Program-made: the position numbers and the translations under genes
Assembly: GCA_011772275.1 (NCBI GenBank)
Contig: WVZU01000246.1
Location: forward strand, 8,286-15,583
Origin: Planctomycetales bacterium
GTDB taxonomy: Bacteria; Planctomycetota; Planctomycetia; Pirellulales; UBA7805
Reading direction: 5' to 3'
DNA length: 7,298 bases
Shown: piece by piece, positions 6,111-7,298 of the stretch
How the letters are laid out: each line of letters opens with the position of its first letter
How positions within the stretch are numbered: the first letter of the stretch is position 1
Notes under the pieces: generated by a model
The model's input: only the letters and a program-made list of their open reading frames with translations
What the model was told of the DNA's origin: nothing
The model's database searches: none

Positions 6111-6359
6111 TCACGCGGTCTGCGGAACTTCGTGCCGTTCGATCTCGACACGAGCCACTTGAAAACCCGCGCCTTCAACATCACGGATCGCCGTATCCAG
6201 CGCCGCGTCCAGCGTGGGCGCGTCACGATCGAATTGAATCATCGTGACGTCACCCCGGCTGAGGATGCTGCCATCATCACAACCGGCTTCGTAAAGCTTA
6301 TTGGCTTCTTCATCCGACACATCCGCAGCCGTCAGTATCAACGAAAATTCATATTTCAT
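6111..6359 (-). CDS. Partner of HicA-like protein; resembles N-domain of small HTH regulators, HTH absent
   Basis: 82 residues starting MKYEFSLIL. The pattern is beta (3-9), helix (16-26, LYEAGCDDG), beta (31-44), helix (49-66, TLDAALDTAIRDVEGAG) and beta (68-74), a compact alpha/beta fold. I recall this EAGCDDG...FDREAPS...AI.DVE.AG pattern as the N-terminal domain of small bacterial proteins that usually continue into a helix-turn-helix. Here the protein stops at VEIERHEVPQTA, so the DNA-binding part is missing. The start at 6359 is supported by AGAGGA (+ strand 6368-6373) 8 bases upstream. It follows the HicA-like gene by 21 bases in the same direction. Inferred role: antitoxin or accessory regulator of that protein; no direct evidence. 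Confidence 0.75.
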   Translation of the reverse strand: MKYEFSLILTAADVSDEEANKLYEAGCDDGSILSRGDVTMIQFDRDAPTLDAALDTAIRDVEGAGFQVARVEIERHEVPQTA

Positions 6360-6367
6360 CGTTTCAT

Positions 6368-6373
6368 TCCTCT
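6368..6373 (-). promoter_or_regulatory. Ribosome binding site of the 6359 gene
   Basis: AGAGGA on the - strand, 8 bases before the ATG. It fixes the start codon and is notable because the ABC-F and PIN genes in this window lack such sites. Confidence 0.65.
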
Positions 6374-6380
6374 AAAGCCT

Positions 6381-6602
6381 CTAATGTGGGCACGTATCCA
6401 CAGCGCGTCGAATCCGTCGCGCGTGATCTTCGGAGCTGCGAGGTGTTGAAAAAACACGGAAGCGACAACCCGTGCGATCGCCTTGCCGACACCAGAGCAC
6501 TCCAAAGATGTGAGCACGGCTGCTGGCCTTTGTGAACGCCCATCCGTTAGCCTCGGCATATTTGATCGCCTCACGAATGTGCTTATGGGGATGATCGGCC
6601 AT
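6381..6602 (-). CDS. HicA-like small basic protein (putative RNase toxin)
   Basis: 73 residues. An N-terminal helix (about 7-19, HIREAIKYAEANG) is followed by beta strands around WAFTKASSRAHIFGVLWC and CRFRVFSTPR and a basic C-terminal helix (57-70, SEDHARRIRRAVDTC). This helix-strand-strand-strand-helix layout with a histidine in the first hairpin (H31) is that of the HicA/dsRBD-like mRNA interferases, where a single His is catalytic. Three cysteines (C38, C46, C71) and the ending CPH are additional features, perhaps for metal binding. I recall close homologues annotated as hypothetical. The start at 6602 is supported by GGAGAG 5 bases upstream. It is the first gene of a two-gene operon with the 6359-6111 partner. 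Alternative: a non-toxic RNA-binding protein. Confidence 0.75.
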   Translation of the reverse strand: MADHPHKHIREAIKYAEANGWAFTKASSRAHIFGVLWCRQGDRTGCRFRVFSTPRSSEDHARRIRRAVDTCPH

Positions 6603-6607
6603 CGCCG

Positions 6608-6613
6608 CTCTCC
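6608..6613 (-). promoter_or_regulatory. Ribosome binding site of the HicA-like gene
   Basis: GGAGAG on the - strand, 5 bases before the ATG at 6602, deciding this start. Confidence 0.65.
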
Positions 6614-6638
6614 AAAAATCTATCGCGTTCGTTCCGTA

Positions 6639-6667
6639 TTTCTATTCATTCTATCCAGGGATAGCAA
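6639..6667 (-). promoter_or_regulatory. Candidate promoter with overlapping palindromic operator
   Basis: On the - strand TTGCTA (6662-6667) and TAGAAA (6639-6644) are separated by 17 bases and each matches four of six consensus positions. A perfect palindrome CTATCC-AG-GGATAG (6651-6664) overlaps the -35 box and the spacer, where a repressor would block RNA polymerase. Self-repression is typical of toxin-antitoxin operons, but the visible partner protein lacks a DNA-binding domain. Confidence 0.4.
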
Positions 6668-6741
6668 GTGAAGAAAGGGAAGGTCAGCGGCAGAGAGCTC
6701 GAGACCTGTGCCGAGGTGCTGACACCAGCGCCACCCGAAAG

Positions 6742-6956
6742 GGCTGCGCCGGGGTCGGGTCTTGTGTTCGGTGTTCAGTTGAAATGGCTTTGGGATCCTG
6801 CGCGGTCAGGCCCGTGTTTTCGGTGTTGGGTTTTGAAAGGCCAGCGCTTGGCGAACAGCAAAACGCCGAGGCCACGCGGAGGGGATTGGGAGTCTTTTGT
6901 CGTGAGTGGTTTCCCCTGCGATCAACCCCCCATGGCCATTTTCGCTGGGGTGTGAC
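6742..6956. repeat. Long direct repeat, copy 1
   Basis: 215 bases that align with 7078-7298. By hand count the copies differ by about 12 substitutions and one 6-base insertion (ATTGAA) present in copy 2. Five of the changes cluster in 6779-6790. The flanks upstream of 6742 and 7078 show only weak similarity. Confidence 0.9.
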
Positions 6957-7077
6957 TCAGATTGCATTGCCTGTCCGAGTATCGGCCGGGGGTCAGATCC
7001 TGAATAGTGAATAACGAATAACGCTGATGGCCCCGTGTTTTCCATGCCGTTGATGTTGATGCCAAGCTGTTTGGCAA

Positions 7078-7298
7078 GGCTGCGCTGGGGTCGGGTCTTG
7101 TGTTCGGTGTTCAGCTAAGATGCCCTTGGGATCCTGTGCGGTCAGGCCCGTGTTTTCGGTGTTGCGTTTTGAAATTGAAAGGCCAGCGCTTGGCGAACAG
7201 CAAAATGCCGAGGCCACGCGGAGGGGATTGGGAGTCTTTTTTCGTGAGTGGTTTGCCCGGCGATCAACCCCCCATGGCCATTTTCGCTGGGGTGTGAC
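7078..7298. repeat. Long direct repeat, copy 2 (may continue past window)
   Basis: 221 bases matching copy 1 to the last base of the window, so the true right end of the repeat may lie outside. The spacing between copies is 336 bases. No inverted ends, tRNA fold or transposase is visible. Confidence 0.9.

Larger units (their letters stand above)
6668..7298. other. Gene-free tail dominated by a duplicated repeat
   Basis: No open frame here has family features. The frames that exist run through the two direct repeat copies and translate to low-complexity, repeat-derived peptides on both strands. Between the copies (6957-7077) lies AT-rich microrepeat sequence (7001-7023) and a short echo of the repeat (CCCGTGTTTTC near 7032). 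Confidence 0.6.

Noticed and set aside
6684..7217. Two similar small - strand proteins starting MASAFCCSPSAGLS
   Set aside because: Both are translations of the 215-221 bp direct repeat; no ribosome site or family pattern, and the similarity extends beyond the frames.

Overview
The window is GC-rich and looks like a chromosome segment of a planctomycete (Planctomycetota, probably a Pirellula/Rhodopirellula-like lineage). This is inference from compact GC-rich genes with weak or missing Shine-Dalgarno sequences, long intergenic stretches packed with short palindromic repeats, G-rich 7-bp tandem repeats and the kinds of small toxin-antitoxin genes present. No rRNA or taxonomic marker confirms it.

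Layout. (1) Positions 1-896 carry the C-terminal part of a + strand amidohydrolase (ATZ/TRZ/chlorohydrolase-like). (2) A small element with imperfect inverted ends (about 928-1057) lies where this gene converges with a - strand pair. It supplies the last roughly 40 codons of the second gene of that pair. (3) The - strand pair is an ABC-F ATPase (2104-3891) followed 13 nt later by a polytopic membrane protein (936-2090), probably one operon. A G-rich tandem repeat abuts the ABC-F start. (4) Positions 3951-4282 are non-coding, with a strong hairpin and the promoter of tRNA-Val(UAC) at 4283-4356. (5) From 4357 to about 5640 lies a small accessory strip: four 38-bp hairpin repeats, then an antitoxin-like gene and a VapC-type PIN toxin. 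The strip is closed by an exact 32-bp copy of the tRNA 3' end at 5607-5638, the arrangement expected of a tRNA-targeted insertion, but no integrase is present. (6) Positions 5639-6110 hold no convincing gene. (7) A second two-gene module on the - strand (6602-6381, then 6359-6111) encodes a HicA-like small protein and a partner that looks like the N-terminal domain of small regulators without the DNA-binding domain. It has good ribosome binding sites and a candidate promoter with an embedded palindrome. (8) From 6668 to the end there is no gene. This part holds two direct copies of a repeat of about 215-221 bp, the second running off the window edge.

The amidohydrolase, ABC-F/membrane-protein and tRNA genes look like ordinary chromosomal backbone. 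Everything from the tRNA 3' end onward looks like an accessory strip built from selfish or addictive modules and repeats. The most interesting observations are the tRNA-end duplication around the PIN module, the HicA-like module with its HTH-less partner, and the inverted-end element fused to the membrane-protein gene.
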